DNA of 64,000 bases from the NCBI GenBank assembly GCA_029204225.1, contig MU832168.1, positions 1 to 64,000 of the forward strand. The letters run 5' to 3'. Position 1 is the first letter of the stretch, and every line of letters begins with the position of its first letter. Of the stretch, positions 1 to 11,273 are shown in pieces. A program made the position numbers and the translations under genes. The notes beneath the pieces were generated by a model, which searched no databases, had not been told where the DNA came from, and saw only the letters and a program-made list of their open reading frames with translations. The stretch comes from Diphasiastrum complanatum (Eukaryota; Streptophyta; Lycopodiopsida; Lycopodiales; Lycopodiaceae).

Positions 1-380
1 TGGATGTCCTTTAGAAATTGTCAATGACAGAGGAACCCATTTTATTAATAATACTATTGCTGAATTGCTGAAATACTTTATGATTATTCATAGAAGGACA
101 ACACTATATAATCCAAAGGCAAATGGATTAACTAAAAGAGAAAACAATATTCTATTTAAGATTTTAAATAAAATTACAGATCTTATCAATGAAAGACCGC
201 ATCAGATTTTTCGATTGGAGGAGGATCGATTCTGTGCACTACAAGAGACAATATTGGTGCAGAAAAAGAGAAAAGTGACAATATTGGTGCAAAAATAATT
301 TGATCCAGTTGGCAGATCTTGAAGGAAATCTACTTGATACAAGAGTAAATGGCTCTCATATTAAGAAGTATAATCAACCA
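1..380 (+). pseudogene. Ty3/gypsy integrase C-terminal fragment
   Basis: The frame starting at base 2 reads the second half of a Ty3/gypsy integrase core: the second catalytic Asp is in a VNDRGTHFINN block, followed by HRRTTLYNPKANG. In the family the catalytic Glu follows ANGQ(V/A); here the block reads ANGLTKREN, so the Glu position appears to be Lys. From about 310 to 380 another frame gives LADLEGNLLDTRVNGSHI, which resembles the C-terminal beta-barrel of gypsy integrases. Between them is a frame break and a 30-bp duplication. The fragment begins outside the window, has no LTR visible here and ends where a copia fragment begins near 480. It is dead DNA. The family assignment is firm; the loss of the Glu is read by eye. 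Confidence 0.8.
247..298. repeat. 30-bp tandem duplication in gypsy fragment
   Basis: The 14-mer gacaatattggtgc starts at 247 and again at 277, giving two copies of a 30-bp unit. It adds codons to the decayed gypsy frame and looks like a local slippage duplication. Confidence 0.75.
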
Positions 381-481
381 TAGTAGAAAGTTTGCAAATA
401 AATCTCTTGGTTTTACGTATGCAATTCAAAATCTATGCTTTTCCAAGAAAACATTTATTAATTTTTTTATTATTTCATTCA

Positions 482-1221
482 TGCTAATTCTATTCTAGAA
501 AGATTTCATATGGTAGATGCAATATCCTGTGATACATCTATGGAGTCAAATATAAAACTAACTATAAGAGGTAATGAAAGATCCTTCAAAGACATTACTC
601 CCTATAGGAAGCTAGTTGGTTCACTCAAATCTAACGATCACAAGACCAGATATAGGCTATTGTATTGGGATATTGAGCCAATTCATGCAAGATCCTAGTG
701 AGGAGCATTGGAAGATAGGGAAACGAGTTTTGAGATACATCATTGGAACTCAAGATTTTGGCATATTGTGATAAGAAATCCATAAGTGCATTGTATTTTC
801 ATAGGTGATGGAGCTATATCATGTATGTCAAAGAAACAAGCCACTATCTCATTGTCATCTAGTGAGGCTGAGTACAAAGCACTTACTCATTGCACAAAAG
901 AGATGGTATGGATCAAGAGGATGATCAAGGATCTTCACTTGCTAGATTTTTCAGAGAGCCCAATCATTTTTTGTGACAACCTATCAGCCCAAAAGTTGGC
1001 AAGCAATCCTATCTTTCATGCTAGGAGCAAGCATATTGAGGTGGCATATCACTTTGTGAGGGAGCAAGTCATGGCAATGGAGGTGGAGCTTCAACATGTT
1101 TCTTCAAGGGAATGTGTAGCTGATATCTTCACAAAAGCATTGGGAAAATACTTGTTTATGAAACATAGGACTTCACTTGGAGTATTCTCAAAGTCTATGC
1201 TAAAACTAGTTGAAGAGGGAG

Positions 1222-1226
<5 letters not shown>
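482..1226 (+). pseudogene. Copia element K: RT C-terminus and RNase H
   Basis: The first part (485-698) reads the end of a copia reverse transcriptase (SILERFHMVD, then ERSFKDITPYRKLVGSL). A frame break follows, then RNase H (786-1226) with SLSSSEAEYKALTHCTKE, FCDNLSAQKLASNPIFHARS and ADIFTKALGK. It is close to the same region of element F at about 34800-35620, so it is the same copia lineage. The 5' two thirds of the element (gag, protease, integrase, most of RT) are absent; the left border abuts gypsy DNA near 480. The last codons run into a purine-rich gaagagggag tract directly before the 3' LTR at 1222, the usual polypurine tract position. Frameshifts around 640-790 make it non-functional. 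Confidence 0.85.
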
Positions 1227-1862
<636 letters not shown>

Positions 1863-2495
1863 TGTGAAAAAAGTGGATCTTGAATTGATCCAAACTCCCA
1901 AAATGCTTGGCTAAGATCTTTGCACAACAAGCTACAAAAGCTAGAAATGGCAAAGCATCCTAATGCTACCTTTGATACACATGAACTTGACAAAGCATTC
2001 AAGAGACAAAAGAAACTAATAAAAGGTACTGATGGCAGCCAAAAACAACAGCATACCAGCCCTACAATAGCAGCCTATCATACACAAAAGCTTGAAGACA
2101 ATACACAAAGCAATGCTCTTAATGGAGGAAGAAACTGTGACAATGATCTATTGATCTCTCTCAAAAATACAATAAGTTTCTCCAACCTGTTCTCCACGAA
2201 TTTCAGCCTAACATAGGTGAGAGAGATGACTTTCTCTCCTCTCTCTAGAACTTAGGACCCAAATTTAGGACACCAGTAGCCTAAAATAGCCAATTTTGGC
2301 CTATATGTCCAAATAACATGATTTTGGTGTCATTTCGAAGGTCCTGAAGTTTGAGACTTCTTTAACATAAAATATATACTAAAATAAAAGTATCTAGGCC
2401 TCTTTCACACGTGTGAAATGTTAGATCCAAAAACTATGTACAAAAATTGCCAATTTAGGCCTCAAACTAGCTAGGAAATGTTGACAATTTTCACA
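1863..2495 (-). repeat. 3' LTR of element A
   Basis: 633 bp, bounded by TG...CA (read on the minus strand as TGTGAAAATTGTCAACATTT ... TTTTTTCACA). The first ~48 bases equal those of the F LTR. It carries a perfect CACACGTGTG palindrome at 2406-2415. Confidence 0.9.
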
Positions 2496-2508
2496 CTCTC
2501 TCTTCAAA

Positions 2509-5106
2509 TTAACTTGCTAGTTTTACAACACTGCTTTTCTCCAACATAAGAATGATCTCCATCATGATAATAGATCTCTTCTCAAGTGTTCTAATATGTA
2601 GAATATGAAGTACAACATAATTGATATAGATAATAGTGTCCATATAGGGTGCTTCACTATTTCTTACATCAAGTTTACATAGAATGGTGAACATGATACA
2701 TGTAAAAGAACATAGAATTATAAAAGGATTCCTCCATGTATCCACCTTTGAATTCTCTGTAAAACAGCAGCAAACAAGCTGTAAGTGAAAGTAACCAACA
2801 AGTGTTTGCATGCCTCCTCCACATTCCACTATGCCCATAGTGAATGCACCATGTATCTCCATGAATGAACCTCCATCACCACCTTGCCTTTGTAGATATC
2901 CAATCCATGAAAGCCCTTGAGTGAATGAATGCCAAAATGATGTGTTCTCTGCTCCATTTGAATGAGCAAAACCTAAACTTGAAATACCTGAAGTATCTCC
3001 ACAAGATTTGCATAAAACCCTTGATCCTACATTGTCAACAATTTGCCAATTTGCCAACACTAGGATGCCAGATCTTGAACTTTGCTCAAAAGTAAACATA
3101 TTGACCACTTCAATATCTTTCAAGATTTGAATGAATGCATGTACTTGATCATAAGAACTAGCAATGATAACTATTCCATCTCCAAGATCCAAAGGATGCA
3201 AAACTATGGAACTAGTTTCATTGAATTTTGACAATTCCAACACATTGACATGACAATGTTCATACATGAGATTAAACAAATAAGGTAGAGTAAAAGGACA
3301 CTTCCTTGCTACTCCAAGAACCTTACTTGAACCTTCAAGAACCTGTAAAAACATATCCAAAATGCTTTGCCCATGTGGCTCCCCTTTGATGCTTTTGACT
3401 AGCTTCCAATTGCTACTTGCCTCTTGGTGTTGATGAAGCAATTCAAGATCAACATCTTGATCTTCCAATAAAACATCAAGGACTTTGCATTTATAAACAT
3501 CTTCAGATTTGAACCTTTGAAGATACTCCCTCTCAAACACATGATTAACATCCCACAAGATCTCATCATTGCTTGATTTCAACCTTTCACTATAGTTAGT
3601 GAAAACAATGTCACCATCATAAACCAAAAGATAGATTTCTACACTTCTATACATCATGAAGTAGAGTAGATAAAGTTGAGTATCAAACCTAATCAAACCA
3701 GCCCATTTGAGATCAAACCAAACCTCAATGAGCTCACCAATGAGATCTTCCTTGTCTTGGAGAAATTGCCACTTGAGTTGCTCCATGTAGTCTTCTTCAT
3801 CCAACTTTTTGCCATCTTGATCATGCATGAACACTCCACCAAAATCATAGCAACCTTTGAGTTGATGAAGAGATGTAAGATCCATGCCTTGAATCTTCCC
3901 AAGAGTCACTCTTCCTTTTCCCTTTCCTTCACAAGACTCCCTCTTAATGATCACACCACAAAAGTTAGCAATCTCCCTCTTGATAGTTGCATCATAAGAA
4001 ATGGAAGATTCTTGAACATTAGAAGCCATGAAAATAATACATAGTTCCTTCAACATAAGAATGATTGAAGTACTTTTTCTTGTCAAACCTGGACTTCTAA
4101 TCAATGATATAGGTAATGATAATGAACCCTCACTATCATTCACAAAAGCATCATTCAAAGTACATCCTACTTTGAACACTTCACATTCACCTCTCCCTTT
4201 TGACTTGAGATCTTCCTCACCAAGTCTCACGATAGAACCTTTTGATCTACTTTCTTTATGAATACATGTGACACCACTTGTTTCACAAATGACTTTTTTG
4301 GACTCATCACATAAAGATACAAAAGAAACTTTTTCTTCAATCATGCTCAAAGCACCATCTCTTTCCAAATGAGTAAATAAGTCATTAGCAATAACCGGTT
4401 CCAAAGAAGAGTTTTCATCACCTCCATTGATGAAGTTAGCTCTCTTCTTACCTTTTTCATTTTTGCACTTGCCATGTAGTTCCATTGATGAGCCACCAAG
4501 ACTTGGAAATCTATGAGTAGAAGAGTTCAAACATGATACTAATTTAGCACCACCAAACTCCATTTGACTAGTAGGTAGCACTAGTCCATCTTCAAGATCC
4601 AATGGATCCAAAACATTGATCATAGATTCACCAAAAGTTGCCAAGTTAGCACAACAATAACTATCTCCAAGAAGCTCATTAGATCTCAACCTAGATCTAC
4701 CATAAGGAAGTTCTTTAGACTTTGCATAAGATCTACCAATCTTATTGATGCTAGGGATTGACTTTTGAAAGTTGAGAGAACCACCAACATCCATTTCATT
4801 CCTCTTGTTAGACATAACAAATGCATCAAGCTTGTAAAGTCTACCTTGTCTATTTCCCATAGCAATCAAGACATCTCCCCTAGTAATGAAGCAAACATCC
4901 CCAACAAACTTTGTCTTGTACTCTTTTTTTAACATTTGACCAACACTTAGCAAATTCCTTGAAAGTGAAGGAATGTAAAGAACACCATGAAGCCTTACAT
5001 TCCTATTAGTAGAAAGGCAAATAGGAATTGAGCCAATACCTTTGATCATACATTCACCACCATTTGGCATGTGAACGACTTTCTTGGTTCCAACATAAGA
5101 GATCAA
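2509..5106 (-). CDS. Element A downstream open frame (protease end plus unknown tail)
   Basis: 865 codons without a stop. The first ~105 residues are the end of the copia protease/pre-integrase region (IKGIGSIPICLSTNRNV, VLYIPSLSRNLLSVGQM), continuous with the gag frame before a one-base insertion near 5133. The next ~760 residues show no integrase HSD/DNGGEY boxes and no YVDD. One stretch, IYLLVYDGDIVFTN at about 3580-3630, faintly resembles the RT catalytic strand with YVDD changed to YDGD, but the spacing to neighbouring RT motifs is wrong. Two short blocks resemble each other (VLDPLDLEDGLVLP and VLHPLDLGDGIVII). Function unknown. The long open frame suggests recent activity or past selection on the fused protein. 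Confidence 0.6.
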   Translation of the reverse strand: MISYVGTKKVVHMPNGGECMIKGIGSIPICLSTNRNVRLHGVLYIPSLSRNLLSVGQMLKKEYKTKFVGDVCFITRGDVLIAMGNRQGRLYKLDAFVMSNKRNEMDVGGSLNFQKSIPSINKIGRSYAKSKELPYGRSRLRSNELLGDSYCCANLATFGESMINVLDPLDLEDGLVLPTSQMEFGGAKLVSCLNSSTHRFPSLGGSSMELHGKCKNEKGKKRANFINGGDENSSLEPVIANDLFTHLERDGALSMIEEKVSFVSLCDESKKVICETSGVTCIHKESRSKGSIVRLGEEDLKSKGRGECEVFKVGCTLNDAFVNDSEGSLSLPISLIRSPGLTRKSTSIILMLKELCIIFMASNVQESSISYDATIKREIANFCGVIIKRESCEGKGKGRVTLGKIQGMDLTSLHQLKGCYDFGGVFMHDQDGKKLDEEDYMEQLKWQFLQDKEDLIGELIEVWFDLKWAGLIRFDTQLYLLYFMMYRSVEIYLLVYDGDIVFTNYSERLKSSNDEILWDVNHVFEREYLQRFKSEDVYKCKVLDVLLEDQDVDLELLHQHQEASSNWKLVKSIKGEPHGQSILDMFLQVLEGSSKVLGVARKCPFTLPYLFNLMYEHCHVNVLELSKFNETSSIVLHPLDLGDGIVIIASSYDQVHAFIQILKDIEVVNMFTFEQSSRSGILVLANWQIVDNVGSRVLCKSCGDTSGISSLGFAHSNGAENTSFWHSFTQGLSWIGYLQRQGGDGGSFMEIHGAFTMGIVECGGGMQTLVGYFHLQLVCCCFTENSKVDTWRNPFIILCSFTCIMFTILCKLDVRNSEAPYMDTIIYINYVVLHILHIRTLEKRSIIMMEIILMLEKSSVVKLAS

Positions 5107-5128
5107 AGAAGTAAAGAACTCCTTGTGA

Positions 5129-6094
5129 CTAGTTCATGTGTGAACTAGATCCACTGTCTATCGACCATGAATCCTTGTCACTTCCACTTGACATTAGACT
5201 TGAAGAACACATCATGAGAAAATCACAAGAATCTAGATCCTCATTAGAAGTCCAAAAGTTGTTTTGCTTGCTACCTTCATTACTTTGCTTCTTATGACAT
5301 TCATTTGCAAAATGACCTTTTATCCCACAATAAAGGCACTTGAACTTTGACTTGTCTGTCTTTCTAAAAGAAGTAGAAGAGGAGGAGAAAGAGTGATCAT
5401 CATGATCCGAGTTACCACATTTGGACCATTTTCCTTTGCCTTTACCTTTGCCTTTGACTTTGCCTTTTGTGAAGAAAGCCTCTTCACCTCCACCTTGCAA
5501 GGATGCACCATCAAGCTTTGATTGCAACCTATGTTCTTCAGCCAACAAGATTTCTTGCAAGTCAACCACACTTGGAAAGACTCTTTGAATGGCAAAACTT
5601 TGCACAAGGTTAGCATGTTCATCTAGCAAGCCATTCAACATAACCTGGACTATTTCGCCATCTTTTATGTTTTCATCAATACATGCTAGATCATCACTTA
5701 AGGACTTAATCCTCAATACAAATGCATGAGCACTTTCACCCTCTCTTTGCCTACTAGAAAATATTCGCCTCCTTAGGGTCAGTACCCTATATGTGGACTT
5801 TGATTCAAAGAGCTTCTTCAAGGCATTCCATGCCTCACTTGCACTTTGACACTTACCAACTTCCTTGAGAAGTTCATTGGTAACATTCATTTTAATGATA
5901 TGAAGAGCCCTTTTGGCCTTCTTATCAAACCTTTGTTGCTCTTGAATTGTGGGTGGTCTCTCTTCAATTCCTGCAACTATGTCCATGAGTTCATTCAACT
6001 CAAGTAAGGATTCCATCCTCACTTTCCAAGTAGAGTAGTTTGATGAACTCAACCTATCATTAGTTTCTAACATGATCCCGCCATTGGAAGCCAT
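5129..6094 (-). CDS. Element A gag and protease start
   Basis: 321 residues starting MASNGGIMLETNDRLSSSNY, a copia gag with the DUF4219-like start and UBN2-like body, then a CCHC zinc knuckle (CLYCGIKGHFANEC) and the protease active site SIDSGSSSHM at the very end. It binds and packages element RNA in the family. The stop follows the protease motif immediately because one extra T (plus strand, 5133 or 5134) shifts frame; the protein otherwise continues in the frame of 2509-5106. About nine tenths of the residues match the gag of element F by eye. The ATG was chosen because the same start is used in F and C. Confidence 0.85.
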   Translation of the reverse strand: MASNGGIMLETNDRLSSSNYSTWKVRMESLLELNELMDIVAGIEERPPTIQEQQRFDKKAKRALHIIKMNVTNELLKEVGKCQSASEAWNALKKLFESKSTYRVLTLRRRIFSSRQREGESAHAFVLRIKSLSDDLACIDENIKDGEIVQVMLNGLLDEHANLVQSFAIQRVFPSVVDLQEILLAEEHRLQSKLDGASLQGGGEEAFFTKGKVKGKGKGKGKWSKCGNSDHDDHSFSSSSTSFRKTDKSKFKCLYCGIKGHFANECHKKQSNEGSKQNNFWTSNEDLDSCDFLMMCSSSLMSSGSDKDSWSIDSGSSSHMN

Positions 6095-7220
6095 GAATAT
6101 AATGAATCTTCAACTTTTAGGCTCTGTCCTAATACACTTAACACTCACTTTCCTCTCAACGAATGATGAATAAGGAGATCTCAGAAGATCTAGGACCCTA
6201 AAACACTTCTTTCTTGAACCTGGCTGGTTTCCAAGCATAGAAAGGAAGATTGAAAACACATGCAACACTTTGCACACACTAAGAATGGATTACAAACTCA
6301 AACCAAACTGAACACACTCTTGCTTAAGCTCTCAAACTTTCTAGCAAGTGACCAAATCAAGTTATGGTGTGAAGAGTTACTTGCATTCTTAGAAAATACA
6401 AAAGACTAGGCTGCCAAGAATACCTAGAATTGAACAAACTTGATCAAGATATGATCAACACACTAAGATATTGATTCAACCTATAAAACCAATGTAAACC
6501 ACACTTCTAAAAGTCTATAAACTCCAGCAAGTGATAAATACAAGCTTTAGAGGTGAATGAAAGAGCACACTTAGTGAATCACAAGACTAGCTTCACTAGC
6601 TTGTCAGATCTTGGTGTTTAGATGTAGATCTAAGATCACTTCACATGAGAATGTTCCTCAACCTATTAAGAACCTGAAAACACATTTGCATAATGGTTAA
6701 AACCTTCCAGCAAATGCTCCAACCAAATTACATTAGGAGAGCTACGTACATGCCTAACAAAGTACACCAAAATTTATGCAAAAGATTGTTGACAATCTGT
6801 TCACCCAAAAGGGGATCTTTCATCCAAGTGGGAGCTTTGCTCAGCCTTTTGGAGAAATACAAAATCACTCAAAGAGTATTTGTCATCCATTTAAAGAGAA
6901 GGTTCATCCACTTAAGGAGAGTGTTCATCCACAGAAGTGGAGATTGTCAACAATACATTGAACAGAACATTGTTAATATTGAATATGCACAAGCCTCACA
7001 ATCAACAAATGATTAGGTGTTATGATCCAATCCAAAATAGCTTCTTCTCAGCCTCTGATCTTCAAAAGACTTGAAATATGCTTTTGATCCACAAGTTCAA
7101 CTCACAAAACAAAGGTTAGTAAGATTTGATCAACAATGCAATGCATAATCATGCTAGAACTTGATCAAATATCCAAATATCACCATAAATGGAAACCTTA
7201 CTAAAAATAACAGCCAACTA
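6095..7220 (-). other. Untranslated leader of element A
   Basis: Non-coding leader between primer-binding site and gag start. It matches the leader of element F (30514-31670) over much of its length, for example the segment around 6830-6930 and the segment ending near 6130. Open frames on the plus strand here have no family match. Confidence 0.7.
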
Positions 7221-7232
7221 GCTCTGATACCA
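7221..7232 (-). other. Primer-binding site of A
   Basis: TGGTATCAGAGC on the minus strand, complementary to the 3' end of plant initiator-Met tRNA, directly next to the LTR end TTTTTTCACA. Confidence 0.9.
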
Positions 7233-7802
7233 TGTGAAAAAAGTGGATCTTGAATTGATCCAGACTCCCAAAATGCTTGGCTAAGATCTTTGCACAACAA
7301 GCTACAAAAGCTAGAAATGGCAAAGCATCCTAATGCTATCTTTGATACACATGAACTTGACAAAGCATTCAAGAGACAAAAGAAACTAATAAAAGGTACT
7401 GATGGCAGCCAAAAACAACAGCATACCACCCCTACAATAGCAGCCTACCACTTCTGGAAACCTCTTAAGATCATACACAAAAGCTTGAAGACAATACACA
7501 AAGCAATGCTCTTAATGGAGGAAGAAACTGTGACAATGATCTATTGATCTCTCTCAACAATACAATAAGTTTCTCCAACCTGTTCTCCACAAATTTTAGC
7601 CTAATATAGGTGAGAGAGATGACTCTCTCTCCTCTCTCTAGAACTTAGGACCCAAATTTAGGGCACCAGTAGCCTAAAGTAGCCAATTTTGGCCTATATG
7701 TCCAAATAACATGATTTTGGTGTCATTTCGAAGGTCCTGAAGTTTGAGACTTCTTCAACATGAAATATATACCAAAATATAAGTATCTAGGCCTCTTTCA
7801 CA
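7233..7802 (-). repeat. 5' LTR of element A, truncated
   Basis: Direct repeat of 1863-2435 with a few substitutions and a small insertion. It stops at tttcaca, inside what is the CACACGTGTG palindrome in the other LTR; the last ~85 bases, which would be the upstream promoter part, are missing and element J DNA begins. Confidence 0.85.
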
Positions 7803-7812
7803 TGAGTCCTCA

Positions 7813-8551
7813 ATGACAATGGCCGAGTCATCAAGTTGCATGCAAATTGTCCATTCAAGTGTGCATCTTGCAAGGGTGGTGAGCATTGGAGAGTCTACTA
7901 TCTCTGAGTACTTGTTAAATATTATTAGTAGACATGGAGTGAATTGTTGCTTATCTTTAAGATCAATGGTGTTTAGTGCTCTCTATGACAAGACAATGAA
8001 ATTAGATGCTTTCAACTCTCCATTTGTTGTTGATAAAGCCATTTCATTGGATAACTATTTTTGTAATAGTTTGAATAGTGTCATAAAAAATGAAACATCA
8101 ATGGTGTTGGAAATCTTTGGGTCCACATGCTTTGAGCATGATCATTCCAATGTAAGGACCAAAGATTATCCTATTTCAATGATAAAATGGTAGTGTTTTG
8201 CTCTCCAAGTAGAGATTGTAGAATCTACTTGTTTTCCATCAAAGAAGTTGTCAATGGTGGAAATGTGATCTTTCAAAAGTGGAAGATTTGTAAACTTGAA
8301 TAAGCACCTTTGTATCAACACCTTATTCAATTCATTGATGGTTTGTAGCCAAGTCAAGGGGAGGAGCAAGCTCAAGACCCAAGGACTCCAAGAAGAATCT
8401 TGAGTATCAAGATGGAGCCATCAAGGATCAATCATATGGATCAAGCAAGGCAAGTTGTCTTTGACAACATTATTTATGCACTTAAAATTTTAATTGATGT
8501 ATCTTCAAGTGCACAAAATGCCTTGGAATCCATGGCTTGGCATGATGTATA
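7813..8551 (+). pseudogene. Element J decayed integrase tail
   Basis: Reads MQIVHSSVHLARVVSIGEST and then VLEIFGSTCFEHDHSNVRTK, the same degenerate integrase as in H. The first position of the copia catalytic triad (HSD in active members) is HSS in both copies. A small deletion near 8188 relative to H (H has MIGIMVV) shifts the frame and gives a stop at 8191-8193; the H-like sequence continues in another frame to about 8551 (ALESMAWHDV). Confidence 0.75.
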
Positions 8552-8763
8552 GTTTTTGAAGTGTGCTACATGTATATAGACACATTTATGGAACATCTTG
8601 TAAGGGATCCTCTAAGAGGTGGTGAAAGATCCTTCATGGACATCATTCTCTATTGGAGTCTCAAAAGTTCCTTGTTTGTAGCTGAATTTTTTAGACACTT
8701 CTAAAAGCTCTCATTCATCTATCAAGAGAGCTGTAAATAGATCAAGCTAAATTTGAGGAGGAG

Positions 8764-9464
8764 TGTGAAGAATTGCCAAAAATTGGCAAATCTAGCTTGA
8801 TCAAAAACCATGTAGAATAGTGTAAATTGTGTACACAAGTGGGTCCCACACATGTGAGGCCATGATGCCACATGGGAAACCCATCCTAATGTAGGTTAGG
8901 TCAAGTCAAGAGAGTTGGTCATGTCTATTTGGTGGTCATCCCTACTTTATAGGACCTACACCTAAGTTTAAGGTGAAAATTTGACCAACTAGCTACCTAC
9001 CAAGCATAACTCTAGGATCTAGGCTAGGGTTTCATTTTAGATCAAGGGGAGTGAGTTAACTTCCTTATTACATGCTGGAAATCCACCTAACTTCAAGAAG
9101 GAAGTCGAATTTGCTATGTATTCCCTCTCTCCATAGTGAGAAGATAGAAAATTTTTGGAGCTCATTGGCAATCTCAAGCTAGTTCACTATGTACATTGAG
9201 TTTTTGTGATCCAAATGAAACCAAATCAATTTCTACTTGTTTCTCAGGTTGAAGGCCATCCTACAGCCTATAGTACACATGTGTGGGCTAGGAAATCAAT
9301 GTTTATCAATGCTTTTGATTGTTAATGCTTGTTGTTTGTCAAATTGCCAATCTAGATCAACTTTTTTGTGTCTAGTTTTTTGATAGATTGTTAAGCAAAC
9401 ATCCAATCACTCTTGTGGATCTTTTGTAGATCCATTTGTGGTCCTAAATTACAGTACTTTCATA
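8764..9464 (+). repeat. LTR of element J
   Basis: 701 bp, same length and sequence family as the H LTRs (read in the opposite orientation). It ends ctttcata instead of ctttcaca. Two palindrome sites are in the decayed form: CACACATGTG at 8847-8856 and ACACATGTGTG near 9266. Confidence 0.85.
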
Positions 9465-9944
9465 ATCCTTTGCCTGGTCTATTGCATAAAGATCTGATCC
9501 AGATCTACTTATAGCGAGGTTGGCGAAGGTTAATTTTAAAAATAGAAGGCTAAAGTGACTGTTCCACAATTCCACCTTTTGTAGAAAGTTTTACACCTTT
9601 CTACAAGAATATCCATTCTCTGAGAGGGACCTTCACCTGAACCTTCGCCAGAGTCACAGTCAGTCCATCGTACTATTTTTGGTAATTAGTAAGTTGGACA
9701 AACATTAACTCAAGGTTAGTTGTTATATTGAGATATTTTTGTCAGAAAAGTGTTCCCTTTTGCAAAAATAACAGTATCACTCTTGAACCTTCGCCTGAAC
9801 CTTCGTCGATTTGTCTGAGGTTTTCAAATTTAGTGATCCATCATTTTTGAGTTTGGCGACGATTCGTTACATCAAGATTATCCAAAAAGTCCATTTCAAT
9901 CCTCGCCAAGCTGCAAAAAGTCATTGTTTGTCAAAAAGAACCTT
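9465..9944. other. Unassigned sequence
   Basis: No coding signal or recognised repeat. It contains several short blocks of the type ccttcgcc / cttcgcctgaacc (about 9520-9880), which suggests non-coding retroelement leader or LTR sequence of another family. Confidence 0.4.
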
Positions 9945-10162
9945 CTCTAAAGCTTGTATTTATCACTTGCTAGAGTTGATAAACTTTTAGAAGTGTGGTT
10001 TACATGTGGTTTTATAGTTTGGATCAATATCTTAGTGTGTTGATCATATGTTGAGATCAAGTTTGTTCAATACTAGGTAAACTTGGCATCCTAGTTTTGT
10101 GTATTTTCTAAGAATGCAATTAACTCTTCACACCATAACTTGATTTGGTCACTTGCTAGAAA
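9945..10162 (+). mobile_element. Fragment of A/F-type copia leader
   Basis: Matches the F leader at about 31217-31430 (cttgtatttatcacttgct, tagaagtgtggtttacatg, cttcacaccataacttgatt) on the plus strand. The match stops abruptly near 10162, where a minus-strand RT begins. Confidence 0.75.
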
Positions 10163-10755
10163 TAGCAAATATCAGGGCGAGTAGTCGTCGGATAAATCAA
10201 ACTTCCAACTAGTTGACGAAATAGTGTAGCATCAACTTGACCACTATCATCAATACGAGACAACTTTTTACCAGCTTTGCATGGAGTGATGAAAGATTTG
10301 GACTCTATCATGTGAAATCTCTCTAGAATCTCACGAACATATTTGCTTTGACATAGTCTGATATCATTGCCATTCTGCCATACTTCAACCCCAAGCAATA
10401 ATGCATAAGATCTAAATCTGTCATCTCAAATTGCTTGCACAAGTTGGCTTTGATGGAGTGAATGAGATTCTCATTGCCCATGATAATTATATCATCAACA
10501 TATAACACAACCAAGGCAATGTTGTCATTGTTTATAAGAATATAAAGATTTGGATCTGAACTTGTTCTCATAAACTTGTGAGAGAGAACGGTAATGATCA
10601 ATATGTCCATACCATGCATGTGGCGCTTGCTTGAGACCATAAAGTACTTTGTGTAGCTTTCATACTTTATGTTATTGTTCCTTCGCAACAAAGCCTTGTG
10701 GTTGGAGCATGTATACTTCCTCTTCTAGGTCACCATTCAGGAATGCTGATTCCAC
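10156..10755 (-). pseudogene. Copia reverse transcriptase fragment (element L)
   Basis: Reads SAFLNGDLEEEVYMLQPQGF near 10690-10755, then VVLYVDDIIIMGNE with the YVDD active site, then LCQSKYVREILERFHM and LFRQLVGSLIY. Frame breaks near 10400 and 10690 disable it. The sequence is clearly different from the RT of F, I and E, so it is another copia lineage. Confidence 0.85.
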
Positions 10756-10789
10756 CCAAAATGGGATGCTAAAGATGTAGCGTAGTCCA

Positions 10790-11015
10790 CTTAGCCACTA
10801 ATTCGTGAGGGTATTCGTGAGATCACAAATTGGTATTCGCGAGGGGAGGAGAGCGCAACTGCTGGAGGAAGTATTTGCCCGGGTATTCATAGGTGGATTC
10901 GTAGGTGAAACTCGCCAATCAGATAGGTAGGATTCGCCAACCAGAGAACGCGCAAAAGATTCGTGAACAATTTGTGCAGAAATTCGTGAGAATTCACGGA
11001 AGACTGATTTGTGAG
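10790..11015. repeat. Dispersed ATTCGTGAG-type repeat
   Basis: The block attcgtgag and close variants (attcgcgag, attcgtagg, attcgtgaa, attcgccaa) recur about ten times in ~220 bp of the L leader. The spacing is irregular. Confidence 0.55.
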
Positions 11016-11273
11016 ATCAGATCACCTTAGTTGTGCTTGAGATCAGATCAAATATCAGATATTTCTTTGTTGTAGTTCGAAATATGAATGCGCGATTATC
11101 TGTGGGTTAAAGTAGATGTGACATGTGCGCTCTGACTACCAATCGATCCAACATCAAGCTGGGTGCATTTCTTACGAGCAAGATTACTTAAATGTTAACA
11201 GCTGAGGGCTGCTCAGAATCGTCCTGTTGCACACCACAACCAAGGTCGATTTTGAGAGTGAGAAAATCGTGTG

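Larger units (their letters stand above)
1863..7802 (-). mobile_element. Non-autonomous copia element A (gag-protease plus long tail)
   Basis: A minus-strand LTR element. The LTR copies at 1863-2495 and 7233-7802 are direct repeats; the primer-binding site sits at 7221-7232 and a polypurine tract (gaagagagagtg on the minus strand) abuts the left LTR. The inner part encodes gag, zinc knuckle and the protease start, then a 760-residue tail with no recognisable integrase and no canonical YVDD. Its gag, leader and the first ~48 bases of its LTR match element F, so F-type proteins could plausibly have moved it (inference). The right LTR lacks its last ~85 bases and joins element J directly, so no target-site duplication can be checked. 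Confidence 0.85.
7803..9464 (+). mobile_element. 5'-truncated element J (H family)
   Basis: Plus-strand relative of element H: it starts inside the H tail (gagtcctcaatgac...) and runs through the end of the reading frame, the polypurine tract (aaatttgaggaggag) and a complete 701-bp LTR. Gag, protease and the 5' LTR are absent. It meets A at a blunt-looking junction at 7802/7803. Confidence 0.85.

Noticed and set aside
3676-4261. Plus-strand frames inside element A (3676-4044 and 4028-4261)
   Set aside because: They are antisense to the long minus-strand frame and have no family features.
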